Shown here: piece after piece, positions 1-6,040 of the stretch
How the letters are laid out: each line of letters begins with the position of its first letter
Position numbering within the stretch: position 1 is the stretch's first letter
From: an uncultured Blautia sp.
GTDB taxonomy: Bacteria; Bacillota_A; Clostridia; Lachnospirales; Lachnospiraceae
Assembly: GCA_905209435.1 (NCBI GenBank)
Contig: CAJLTE010000076.1
Coordinates: 1-15,317 of the forward strand
Direction: 5' to 3'
DNA: 15,317 nt
Made by a program: the position numbers and the translations under genes
Notes under the pieces: model-generated
What the model saw: only the letters and a program-made list of their open reading frames with translations
Database searches by the model: none
Told to the model about the DNA's origin: nothing

Positions 1-38
1 CGTGTGCCGGAACCGCCTGCTAAAATAATACCTTTCAT
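1..38 (-). CDS. rmlA: Glucose-1-phosphate thymidylyltransferase, N-terminal fragment
   Basis: Only the first 12 codons and two bases of codon 13 (CG-, so Arg) lie in the window; the gene runs off the left edge. The visible residues MKGIILAGGSGTR are the start of the nucleotidyltransferase fold with its GGSGTR nucleotide-binding loop. That opening is typical of RmlA, which makes dTDP-glucose from glucose-1-phosphate and dTTP for dTDP-rhamnose and other cell-surface sugars. The ATG has a good AGGAGA ribosome binding site six bases upstream (45-50). A related sugar-nucleotide pyrophosphorylase such as GalU or a GlmU-like enzyme cannot be excluded from 13 residues. It is preceded by a MerR-type promoter at 110-140. 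Confidence 0.72.
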   Translation of the reverse strand, partial: MKGIILAGGSGT

Positions 39-65
39 GTGTATTCTCCTTTTTCAGTTGTCAGT

Positions 66-97
66 GAAGTGTATCGAAGGTTTCGCACTTCTTCGAT
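66..97 (-). promoter_or_regulatory. Two competing hairpins in the rmlA leader
   Basis: Between the promoter at 110-140 and the rmlA start, two stems share base 91 and cannot form together. One is 7 bp (73-79 with 91-97, 11-nt loop). The other is 6 bp (66-71 with 86-91, 14-nt loop). There is no U-run, so this is not an intrinsic terminator. It may be a leader switch or chance; no known riboswitch class is recognised. Confidence 0.3.
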
Positions 98-109
98 GTT
101 GGTAACAGT

Positions 110-140
110 ATTATAAAAGGTGACCTTAGGTCACCTTCAA
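110..140 (-). promoter_or_regulatory. MerR-type promoter with 19-bp spacer and perfect dyad
   Basis: Reading leftward, the -35 box TTGAAG (140-135) and the -10 box TATAAT (115-110) are separated by 19 bp instead of the usual 17. The spacer is filled by a perfect inverted repeat with 9-bp arms AAGGTGACC/GGTCACCTT (117-125 and 129-137) and a 3-bp centre. An over-long spacer with a central dyad is the hallmark of promoters that MerR-family regulators activate by untwisting DNA. The promoter drives the rmlA-like gene. The regulator encoded immediately upstream on the same strand is the obvious candidate to act here, although that link is inferred. Confidence 0.8.
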
Positions 141-169
141 GTACTTTTTACAAAAAAGTTAAATTTTGG

Positions 170-1351
170 TTATTTTTCACAAAGAAAAATGCCTGCATCC
201 TTTGTAATAAAGAAACCATCCTTTGTTTTTCGTGCTACAAATCCGCGGAAATCCTTGTATCTGTCCAGCAGATATTGGTTCTGGTTTCCATGACAGGAGA
301 GAATATAGGAAATCAGCGGTTCCGCATCCGGAACGAGAAGGGAGTCATTATAGGATTTCCAGGAGATGTGGGAAAAATACGGCTTAAGGATCTCAGTTCC
401 GTTTTCTCTGCCAAAACGTTCATATAATCTATCTGCGGAGAGGACAATTCTGTTATCGAAATCCTGAACCAGTTGGCTGACTTCCTGCATATGCCGGCTG
501 CCGTAAGTGCTGCAGACGAACTTTCCGCCCGGAGCAAGTACGCGTCGGATCTCGTTGCATACAGCAGGGATATCTTCGCAGTAAAAAAGAACATGGTTGG
601 CGATTACCAGATCAAAGCCGCAGTCTTCATGTGGAATCTCTGCGCAGTTAAAGACTTCAAAAGAAAAGCGGCTGTCTTTACGTCCGATGGCACGCCTTGC
701 ATCACGGAGCATACCGGACGACAGATCGGAAAGAGTAACTGAAATATCAGCAGGAAGCTGTGAAATATTCTGTGCCCACAGTGCACCGTCTCCACATCCA
801 AGTTCCAGAATCTTCATATTGTGCTGAATACTGCATTGCTCATAAATCCATGGGAACCAACCCTGTTTATTTTGAGAATAAAGACTGTGCAGATTGATCC
901 GGGAAGAAATGTTAGATGCATTTTGATATTGATTTTTCATACTTTTTTCCATACCGGTCAGGTGGATCAGATCAAGCATCTGGTTCCAGTCTATGGCATG
1001 CTGAGAACGGATTGCCTCTGTGGTATCCTGAATCGCTTTTTCTACCAGCTGCATTTGCTCGATACGGTCACGGACCAGTTTTAACTGGATGTTCAGAGAA
1101 TTTTCCATGAAATGATAGTCTGAATCATCAATAGTCATTTCACGGATGTCGTCCAGTGAGAACCCCAGATATTTGAGAAGTAAGATCTGGGAAAGTCTGG
1201 CAAAGTCTTCGTCTGTATAAAAACGTGCTCCGGATTCTGCCACGTAGGACGGCTTTAGTATATTCTGTTTATCATAATAGCGGATAGTGCGAAGTGTTAC
1301 ATGAGCCATCTGTGCAAATTCTCCGGAAGAGTAGTAACCGTCTTTTTTCAT
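170..1351 (-). CDS. MerR-family regulator fused to a SAM-dependent methyltransferase
   Basis: This 393-residue protein combines a MerR DNA-binding domain with a class I methyltransferase. Residues 1 to about 75 hold the winged helix (SGEFAQMAHVTLRTIRYYDK, then GFSLDDIREM), and residues about 80-115 form the usual dimerising coil. Residues about 178-320 form the methyltransferase: motif I LELGCGDG at 182-189, the acidic D209 after the second strand, FDLVIANHVLFY at 246-257 and the LAPGGKF strand. The start is the ATG at 1351, with an AAGAAGG ribosome site 7 bases upstream. An upstream in-frame ATG at 1444 lies inside the promoter -10 region and is not credible. The C-terminal domain takes the place of the usual effector-binding domain, so it may sense or modify the inducer (inference). 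The gene is transcribed toward rmlA, with a MerR-type promoter in between. Substrate unknown. Confidence 0.85.
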   Translation of the reverse strand: MKKDGYYSSGEFAQMAHVTLRTIRYYDKQNILKPSYVAESGARFYTDEDFARLSQILLLKYLGFSLDDIREMTIDDSDYHFMENSLNIQLKLVRDRIEQMQLVEKAIQDTTEAIRSQHAIDWNQMLDLIHLTGMEKSMKNQYQNASNISSRINLHSLYSQNKQGWFPWIYEQCSIQHNMKILELGCGDGALWAQNISQLPADISVTLSDLSSGMLRDARRAIGRKDSRFSFEVFNCAEIPHEDCGFDLVIANHVLFYCEDIPAVCNEIRRVLAPGGKFVCSTYGSRHMQEVSQLVQDFDNRIVLSADRLYERFGRENGTEILKPYFSHISWKSYNDSLLVPDAEPLISYILSCHGNQNQYLLDRYKDFRGFVARKTKDGFFITKDAGIFLCEK

Positions 1352-1434
1352 AAAAAAACCTTCTTTAGATAGTATTGTCAAATAAAGTTGAAAAATCGCC
1401 TGCTCGGGTTGATTTATTTGACTGATATATGTAG

Positions 1435-1464
1435 AGTATAACATAGTTTATAACCGGGTTACAA
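1435..1464 (-). promoter_or_regulatory. Promoter of the MerR-methyltransferase gene with TAACC/GGTTA dyad
   Basis: Leftward -35 TTGTAA (1464-1459) and -10 TATACT (1440-1435) are 18 bp apart. A 5-bp inverted repeat TAACC-g-GGTTA (1451-1461) covers the -35 side of the spacer. Its outer half-site reads GTAACC, close to the GTGACC half-site of the rmlA-side promoter, so autoregulation by the encoded MerR protein is plausible. The leader to the start codon would be about 75 nt. Confidence 0.6.
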
Positions 1465-1523
1465 GTATCAGGTCGTAGTGTATATATGGGATATTTTTGA
1501 CGATTTTTCACACATACTAAAGC

Positions 1524-1552
1524 TTGTGTTTTTATGATAATTGTGATATGGT
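1524..1552 (+). promoter_or_regulatory. Candidate promoter of the DUF3825-like gene
   Basis: TTGTGT (1524-1529) and TATGGT (1547-1552) are separated by 17 bp. Both boxes are imperfect. The predicted start site lies just before the palindrome at 1568-1585, which would then sit in the early transcribed region or act as an operator. Confidence 0.4.
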
Positions 1553-1567
1553 AAATAAAATCAGGTT

Positions 1568-1585
1568 GGGTATATCTGTATACCC
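1568..1585. repeat. 18-bp perfect palindrome, possible operator
   Basis: Arms GGGTATA and TATACCC (7 bp each) flank a 4-base centre. It lies about 16 bp downstream of a candidate -10 box and 116 bp upstream of the DUF3825-like start. A repressor site is a reasonable reading, but no regulator can be assigned. Confidence 0.4.
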
Positions 1586-1701
1586 GGCAGATTTTTATAC
1601 AAATCATAATCTGGCAGTTCTGCCACAATTTTTCCAAAATACAATAAATATAAGAGTAAACAGTAACGACGATATCAAAATGCAGGAACAGGAGGAGCCT
1701 G

Positions 1702-2448
1702 ATGATTAATTTATTCGATTTTACTTACTGTGGCGACTATAATCGACAGATTCAGAATCTTGCGAGGATGGTGCCGGAGAAGTGGAGTTTTTCGGATACA
1801 GAAGATAACGGAATCCTGAAAGGGTATCTGGAGCACACATTTAAACGCCTTTATGAAGAAAAGAAGGTGTGGGAGAGGAAGAATTATGCCATATTTAATA
1901 CAGGACTCTTTAATTATTATTATCAGCCGATTTATGCGTACTTTATTCCCAATCTGGTGCCGGACAGGCAGTTATGGTTTCTGGATGGCTTTTACACAGA
2001 ATATTATTTATTAAAAGAAGGAATTACCAGCCTGCCGGAAAAAGCAAATTACGTAGAGAATCCGTCAGATCTTGTGTTTGACACAAAACTTCCGGTGATT
2101 CCGCAGTATGACCATATTTTCGGAGATGAGGAAAATGCGGCACGTCTCCCGAAAGAAGTGAGAGACAGCAGCATGCGTCTGCAGCTGTTTGACGGTGCGT
2201 TGAAGCAGACCCGCCGGATGCTGGAAGCAGATTATAAGACTGCAATTCCTCAGTATTATAATCATTCAATCCAACTTCTTCTTCCTATCTGTCTGCGTCA
2301 TCCGGGAAGACCGGATCTTGCGCTTGCATGTATGAAAACACCGGATGGAAGTAAATATCTGGGACGGACCTGCCTGACGTTGCGAATGGCCTATCACAAT
2401 GCGAGACTTCTTGCCAGAGTGGATAAAAGCTGGCTGGTGGAATATTGA
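1702..2448 (+). CDS. DUF3825-like protein of unknown function
   Basis: This 248-residue soluble protein has no signal peptide or membrane segment. Its N-terminus (MINLFDFTYCGDYNRQIQNL, then KWSFSD and LKGYLEHTFKRLYEE) and the later YYYQPIYAYFIPN and WFLDGFYTEY stretches fit my recollection of the DUF3825 family. The C-terminal part has PQYYNHSIQLLLPICL and the predicted pairing of strands and helices seen there. The start at ATG 1702 has a strong AGGAGG ribosome site (1689-1694). The family has no established biochemical role; some relatives are associated with nucleic-acid-related domains, so any function here is open. It is followed after 56 bp by an acyltransferase gene with its own promoter, so the two need not work together. 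Confidence 0.65.
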   Translation: MINLFDFTYCGDYNRQIQNLARMVPEKWSFSDTEDNGILKGYLEHTFKRLYEEKKVWERKNYAIFNTGLFNYYYQPIYAYFIPNLVPDRQLWFLDGFYTEYYLLKEGITSLPEKANYVENPSDLVFDTKLPVIPQYDHIFGDEENAARLPKEVRDSSMRLQLFDGALKQTRRMLEADYKTAIPQYYNHSIQLLLPICLRHPGRPDLALACMKTPDGSKYLGRTCLTLRMAYHNARLLARVDKSWLVEY

Positions 2449-2473
2449 CACGGAGGATAAGCTTTGTTATATT
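2445..2473 (+). promoter_or_regulatory. Strong promoter overlapping the upstream stop codon
   Basis: A perfect -35 TTGACA (2445-2450) and -10 TATATT (2468-2473) are 17 bp apart. The -35 hexamer contains the TGA stop codon of the DUF3825-like gene (2446-2448). It gives the acyltransferase gene a transcription start independent of the upstream gene, with a leader of only about 25 nt. Confidence 0.75.
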
Positions 2474-2504
2474 GGAAAACTACAGATAAAGGCAGGTGGT
2501 AAAA

Positions 2505-3581
2505 GTGAGAAATAAAAGTCTGGATGCGGTAAAAGCAATCGCAGCATGTCTGGTAGTGTGCATTCATGTAAGCTTTCCGGGACAGGTGGGGCAGATTGTA
2601 AAGGTATTTGCCAGATGTGCAGTGCCGTTCTTTTTCATGGTATCTGGATATTTCTGTTATTATGAGAATGGAAATGCAGCGGTTAAGATACCACTTAAGA
2701 TTATACATATCCTGAAACTCCTTATTGTTTCTGTTCTGTTTTATTTTATCTGGGAATATTTAATGGAGATTTTCTTTGAAGGGGATGCAGCATCGTGGAT
2801 AAAGGGACTTACAGATATAGATCATGTGAGGGAGTTTGTTATTTATAACAGTACATCTCCTGTCAGAGCACATCTGTGGTTTCTGCCTGCGCTGATTTAT
2901 TGTTATGTTTTAGATTTCTTTATTGAGAAATGTAAGTTAAAAAAAGCGGCATACTGCTGTGTGCCTGCGCTGATGATTGTGCTTTTGTGGAGAGCAGAAT
3001 TCTGTAGGTTTTTTGGTGGGTTCTATCATACAATGGAATACAGAAATTTTTTATTTACAGGTATGAGTTTTTATCTCACAGGTCAGATGCTTCATGAGAA
3101 TCAGGATAAAATTGAGAAGAGATTATCAGAAAAGTCAAATTGGATACTTATTGCAGGAGCTACAGTGGGGATTGTGGTTAGTGTTCTGGAATATTGCCTG
3201 CAGGGTGCCAGAGAAATTTATACAGGAAATTGTATTACAGTCATCTGTTTGTTTATCTGGCTTATATTATATGGAAGTGAGAAAGAATTTCCGCAGGTAC
3301 TGGCAGAAGTAGGACGGAAGTATGCTTTTCCCATTTATTTGCTTCATCCGGCAATTGCGGATATCTTGAAAAAATTTTCTGACGCTGCAGGAATCAGCGG
3401 TAATATGAGCTGGCTCTGGGTACGTCCTCTGCTCGCATATGTGATTACATTACTGATGATTTGGTGTATTTTCACACTGAATATTCATATCAAAGGCTGT
3501 TCACAGAATAAGAAATGTGGTATAGTAATCAGTAAATCTTATGATAAAAAATTAAAGAAAAACCATAAGAAAATTTGCTGA
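2505..3581 (+). CDS. Membrane acyltransferase, acyltransferase-3 family
   Basis: This integral membrane protein of 358 residues, with around ten hydrophobic segments, matches the acyltransferase-3 family (OatA, WecH and similar), which moves acyl groups, often acetyl, onto extracellular sugars or peptidoglycan. Family marks seen are the opening MRNKSLDAVKAIAA, the conserved His21 in VCIHV, the RCAVPFFFMVSGYF segment with Arg37, HLWFLPALIYCY in the middle and YLLHPAI near the end. I prefer the GTG at 2505, because AGGTGG lies five bases upstream; a GTG at 2496 in the same frame has a weaker site. The last 35 residues are hydrophilic and lysine-rich, a cytoplasmic tail. The acceptor molecule is unknown; a surface sugar would fit the nearby rmlA, but that is inference. 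Confidence 0.8.
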   Translation: MRNKSLDAVKAIAACLVVCIHVSFPGQVGQIVKVFARCAVPFFFMVSGYFCYYENGNAAVKIPLKIIHILKLLIVSVLFYFIWEYLMEIFFEGDAASWIKGLTDIDHVREFVIYNSTSPVRAHLWFLPALIYCYVLDFFIEKCKLKKAAYCCVPALMIVLLWRAEFCRFFGGFYHTMEYRNFLFTGMSFYLTGQMLHENQDKIEKRLSEKSNWILIAGATVGIVVSVLEYCLQGAREIYTGNCITVICLFIWLILYGSEKEFPQVLAEVGRKYAFPIYLLHPAIADILKKFSDAAGISGNMSWLWVRPLLAYVITLLMIWCIFTLNIHIKGCSQNKKCGIVISKSYDKKLKKNHKKIC

Positions 3582-3600
3582 AAAGCACAAAGGAGATAAG

Positions 3601-4341
3601 ATGGCAGAAAAAAATCAGGACACAAGACAGAGGGAGAAGAGAGTGGAACAGACAGAGCAACATGATGAGAGTGTGCTTAATCCGGAAATTAAAAATGAGA
3701 CGGATCTGTCAAAGAAGGAAAGGCGCCTGATTGAAAAAGAAAAGTTAAAAGGAATGGGCCCCGGAAAGAAGCTGGAATATATTTGGATGTATTATAAACC
3801 AGCTATTTTTGGAGTAATTGCCGCGATTGCGCTTGTATTTGCAGCAAAAGATTATTATGAAAACGCCAAAATACAGACAGTAATGGCAGTATCTGTGGTT
3901 AATTCTCTGGCAGGTGATACAGATACACTTGAACAGGAGATCAAAGATGTGATCGGCTGCAGCGATGACAAGTACAGCAGGGTTGAGATCGGAATTAATC
4001 TTACCACGGATTCTGACCAGAAGGAGTTTGATTATACTGCACAGATGGCATATGTGACACAGGTGCAGACCGGGTCCATTGATGTGATGGTGATGCCCGA
4101 ATCTCTGTATCAGACGTTGAATGAAAATCATCCGTTTGCGGATATGGAGAATCTTTTGGGTGAGGATATATTTAAATCTTTTGGAGAGCAGACAGATAAG
4201 ACACATATTTCCATTACAGACAGTGAGCTTGCTGAAGAATTAGGAGTAGCTTATGAGCCGATGTGTATAGTGATCCCATATTCATCGAAGAACCAGGAGA
4301 ATGCAGTGAAGTGGATACAGACTCTGGCAGATCAGAACTGA
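3601..4341 (+). CDS. Single-pass membrane protein, unknown function
   Basis: This 246-residue protein is not recognised as a named family. Residues 1-57 are highly charged and likely cytoplasmic (many Glu, Lys and Arg). The motif GKKLEYIWMYYKP leads into one membrane helix at about 68-82, and residues 83-246 form a mixed alpha/beta domain that should face outward. That domain contains strands such as SIDVMVMPESLY and MCIVIPYSS, giving a loose resemblance to a small solute-binding or substrate-sensing fold. The ATG at 3601 has AAGGAG eight bases upstream. The gene lies 19 bp after the acyltransferase, so they are probably co-transcribed. Similar membrane-anchored proteins are common and uncharacterised in Lachnospiraceae (from memory, not searched). 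Confidence 0.7.
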   Translation: MAEKNQDTRQREKRVEQTEQHDESVLNPEIKNETDLSKKERRLIEKEKLKGMGPGKKLEYIWMYYKPAIFGVIAAIALVFAAKDYYENAKIQTVMAVSVVNSLAGDTDTLEQEIKDVIGCSDDKYSRVEIGINLTTDSDQKEFDYTAQMAYVTQVQTGSIDVMVMPESLYQTLNENHPFADMENLLGEDIFKSFGEQTDKTHISITDSELAEELGVAYEPMCIVIPYSSKNQENAVKWIQTLADQN

Positions 4342-4353
4342 TTTGGAAATAGC

Positions 4354-4408
4354 AGTATTCCGCTTTTTCTGTATCGCGGAGCATACTACTGTGTACGGAG
4401 CGCACAGT
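4354..4408 (+). repeat. Two adjacent hairpins after the membrane protein gene
   Basis: Hairpin one pairs 4354-4363 (AGTATTCCGC) with 4376-4387, interrupted by a 2-base bulge. Hairpin two pairs ACTGTG (4388-4393) with CACAGT (4403-4408). Neither is followed by a U-run, so they may protect the 3' end of the upstream message rather than terminate it. Confidence 0.4.
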
Positions 4409-4417
4409 AATAAATAC

Positions 4418-4447
4418 TTGACAGATATCGGCAGTTTATGATATGTT
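4418..4447 (+). promoter_or_regulatory. Promoter of the MATE leader RNA
   Basis: A consensus -35 TTGACA (4418-4423) and -10 TATGTT (4442-4447) are 18 bp apart. The start site would fall near 4453-4455. The left arm of a 10-bp inverted repeat (4444-4453) overlaps the -10 box. Confidence 0.75.
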
Positions 4448-4556
4448 TATCACGCCAAAATTGGTGTGGACTTTTTAGTTTTGTGATAAACATGAACTCT
4501 TTTCGCCACACAATTATCGTACATTTATGTACAGATAATTGTGTGGTATTTTTTTT
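4444..4556 (+). promoter_or_regulatory. Candidate riboswitch or attenuator ahead of MATE gene
   Basis: Four strands form two exclusive states. Strand 1 CACGCCA (4451-4457) pairs with strand 2 TGGTGTG (4462-4468; 7 bp with one G-U). Strand 3, starting CCACACAATT (4506-4515), pairs with strand 4 (4534-4546) as the terminator. Alternatively AATT-g-GTGTGG (4459-4469) pairs with CCACACAATT (10 bp, one bulged G), which would break the terminator. A 10-bp inverted repeat TGTTTATCAC/GTGATAAACA (4444-4453, 4483-4492) encloses strands 1 and 2. Clostridial MATE genes of the mepA type are known to be controlled by guanidine-IV riboswitches that act by terminator read-through. That class is my best guess, but its consensus was not checked. 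Confidence 0.6.
4506..4556 (+). terminator. Intrinsic terminator within the MATE leader
   Basis: A perfect 13-bp stem (4506-4518 with 4534-4546) extends through a second 5-6 bp stem (4519-4524 with 4527-4532) with one bulged A (4533). It is followed two bases later by eight T residues (4549-4556). It sits about 100 nt upstream of the MATE start, so it must be bypassed for expression from the promoter at 4418. Confidence 0.85.
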
Positions 4557-4655
4557 GCCACGAGATGTTGGCGCAAAAGAAAATTGCTGTAGCAGTAAAT
4601 AAAACAGCAACAGGCAATAAAGTAATAAATCACATTTGGAAGAAAGGGGAAGAGA

Positions 4656-5993
4656 ATGAACAACACTTTTATGAAAGACAAGCCGGTATTTCCGTTACTG
4701 GTATCTATGGCTATGCCAATGGTCCTGTCCATGCTTGTGAATTCGCTGTACAATATTGTGGACAGCTTCTTTGTGGCAAAGATCAGTGAGCAGGCAATGA
4801 CAGCGCTGTCTCTGGTATATCCGGTACAGAACTTTATCAACGCGGTTGCGATTGGTTTCGGTGTGGGAATCAATGCGCAGATATCCTTCCATCTGGGAGC
4901 AAAGAATATTAAGAATGCCAATACAGCAGCTACTCATGGCATGTTCTTTAATATTCTCCACGGCATTATCTTTACTGCTGTCTGTATTCCGTTTATGCCG
5001 GTATTCCTTAAGATGTTTACAAAGGAACAGGATGTAGTTTCGCTTGGAGTACAGTACTCAACAATCGCATTTGCGTTTTCTGTAGTAATTATGATCAGTC
5101 TGTCTTTTGAAAAGATTTTCCAGGCTGTTGGAAGAATGAAACTTACTATGCTCAGTCTTCTGGTTGGCTGTATCTCCAATATTATTCTGGATCCGCTTCT
5201 TATTTTCGGAGTTGGATTTTTTCCGAAAATGGGAATCAGAGGTGCGGCACTTGCAACAGGGCTTGGACAGGTATTCACAGTTGTGGTATATCTGATCGCA
5301 TATAAGAAATGTGATATTCCGGTCCGCGTCAGCAGAAAATATATGAAATTAGACAGAAACCTGGATACGAAATTGTACCTGGTAGGTGTTCCTGCTATTC
5401 TGAATATTGCACTTCCATCAGTACTGATCTCATTTCTGAATCAGATTCTGTCTGCTTTCTCAGGAAGCTACGTAGTTGTTCTGGGAATTTATTATAAGCT
5501 GCAGACATTTCTGTATTTGCCGGCAAGCGGTATTGTACAGGGAATGCGTCCGCTGATGGGATATAACTACGGAGCAGGAGAGACGAAACGTGTGAAGAAG
5601 ATCTTTGGGCTCTCTCTCTGCCTGAACAGTATGATCATGCTTGCAGGAACGATCATCTGTATTGTGGCATCCGGTTCACTGATGGGAATGTTTACTGAGA
5701 ATCCGGAGACTGTAAAAATCGGTACCACTGCACTGAGGATTATCTGTATTGGATTTATTCCTTCTGCAGTTTCTGTTACAGCCTGCGGAGCATTAGAAGG
5801 ACTGGGCAAAGGTACCCAGTCTCTGGTGATTTCTTTATTAAGATATATTGTGGTGATAATCCCGGCAGCTTACCTGCTGTGCTATTTTGCAGGAGCAGGA
5901 ACTGTATGGAATGCGTTCTGGATCTGTGAACTTACAACAGCGGCAGTAGTATGCATCGGGATTAAATATTACTGGAACCGTCTGTTACGATAA
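4656..5993 (+). CDS. MATE-family multidrug efflux transporter (MepA-like)
   Basis: This 445-residue protein has twelve hydrophobic segments in two halves, typical of MATE exporters, which use a sodium or proton gradient to expel cationic drugs or metabolites. Family marks are the N-terminal PLLVSMAMPMVLSMLVNSLYN, the GFGVGINAQISFHLGAKN loop after TM2 in the first half and GIVQGMRPLMGYNYGAGE in the second half. The ATG at 4656 follows an AGGGG ribosome site by six bases. Expression should depend on read-through of the leader terminator at 4506-4556. If the leader is guanidine-responsive, guanidinium or related compounds would be the natural cargo (inference). The gene ends 47 bp from the convergent second MATE gene, to which it shows no close sequence likeness by eye. 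Confidence 0.9.
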   Translation: MNNTFMKDKPVFPLLVSMAMPMVLSMLVNSLYNIVDSFFVAKISEQAMTALSLVYPVQNFINAVAIGFGVGINAQISFHLGAKNIKNANTAATHGMFFNILHGIIFTAVCIPFMPVFLKMFTKEQDVVSLGVQYSTIAFAFSVVIMISLSFEKIFQAVGRMKLTMLSLLVGCISNIILDPLLIFGVGFFPKMGIRGAALATGLGQVFTVVVYLIAYKKCDIPVRVSRKYMKLDRNLDTKLYLVGVPAILNIALPSVLISFLNQILSAFSGSYVVVLGIYYKLQTFLYLPASGIVQGMRPLMGYNYGAGETKRVKKIFGLSLCLNSMIMLAGTIICIVASGSLMGMFTENPETVKIGTTALRIICIGFIPSAVSVTACGALEGLGKGTQSLVISLLRYIVVIIPAAYLLCYFAGAGTVWNAFWICELTTAAVVCIGIKYYWNRLLR

Positions 5994-6016
5994 GACGACT
6001 GTATTAAAGTTGTTGT

Positions 6017-6038
6017 GCCTTAAATACTGCATTAAGGC
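6017..6038. terminator. Hairpin between convergent MATE genes
   Basis: A 7-bp perfect stem GCCTTAA/TTAAGGC (6017-6023, 6032-6038) with an 8-base loop sits in the 47-bp gap between two convergent stop codons. No long U-run follows on either strand, so it would be a weak two-way terminator at best. Confidence 0.4.
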
Positions 6039-6040
6039 TG

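Larger units (their letters stand above)
1352..1701. other. 350-bp divergent intergenic region
   Basis: This gap separates the MerR-methyltransferase gene (leftward) from the DUF3825-like gene (rightward). It holds the leftward promoter at 1435-1464, a candidate rightward promoter at 1524-1552 and an 18-bp palindrome at 1568-1585. The remaining sequence is AT-rich and shows no believable gene. A short reading frame in its right half overlaps the next gene and has no ribosome binding site. Confidence 0.7.
4342..4655 (+). other. 314-bp leader region of the MATE gene
   Basis: Between the membrane protein and the MATE gene lie, in order: two hairpins without U-runs (4354-4408), a strong promoter (4418-4447), a candidate RNA switch (4444-4515), an intrinsic terminator (4506-4556) and about 100 bp of AT-rich sequence leading to the ribosome site. 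No believable gene is present. Regulatory content fills most of the stretch. Confidence 0.75.

Noticed and set aside
1352..1444. Longer N-terminus for the MerR-methyltransferase starting at ATG 1444
   Set aside because: The ATG lies within the promoter -10 region, lacks a ribosome site, and the MerR domain starts only at residue 32 of that frame.
4492..4602. 36-codon leader peptide frame spanning the MATE terminator
   Set aside because: No ribosome binding site precedes the ATG and the frame runs through the terminator U-run; the peptide shows no family likeness.
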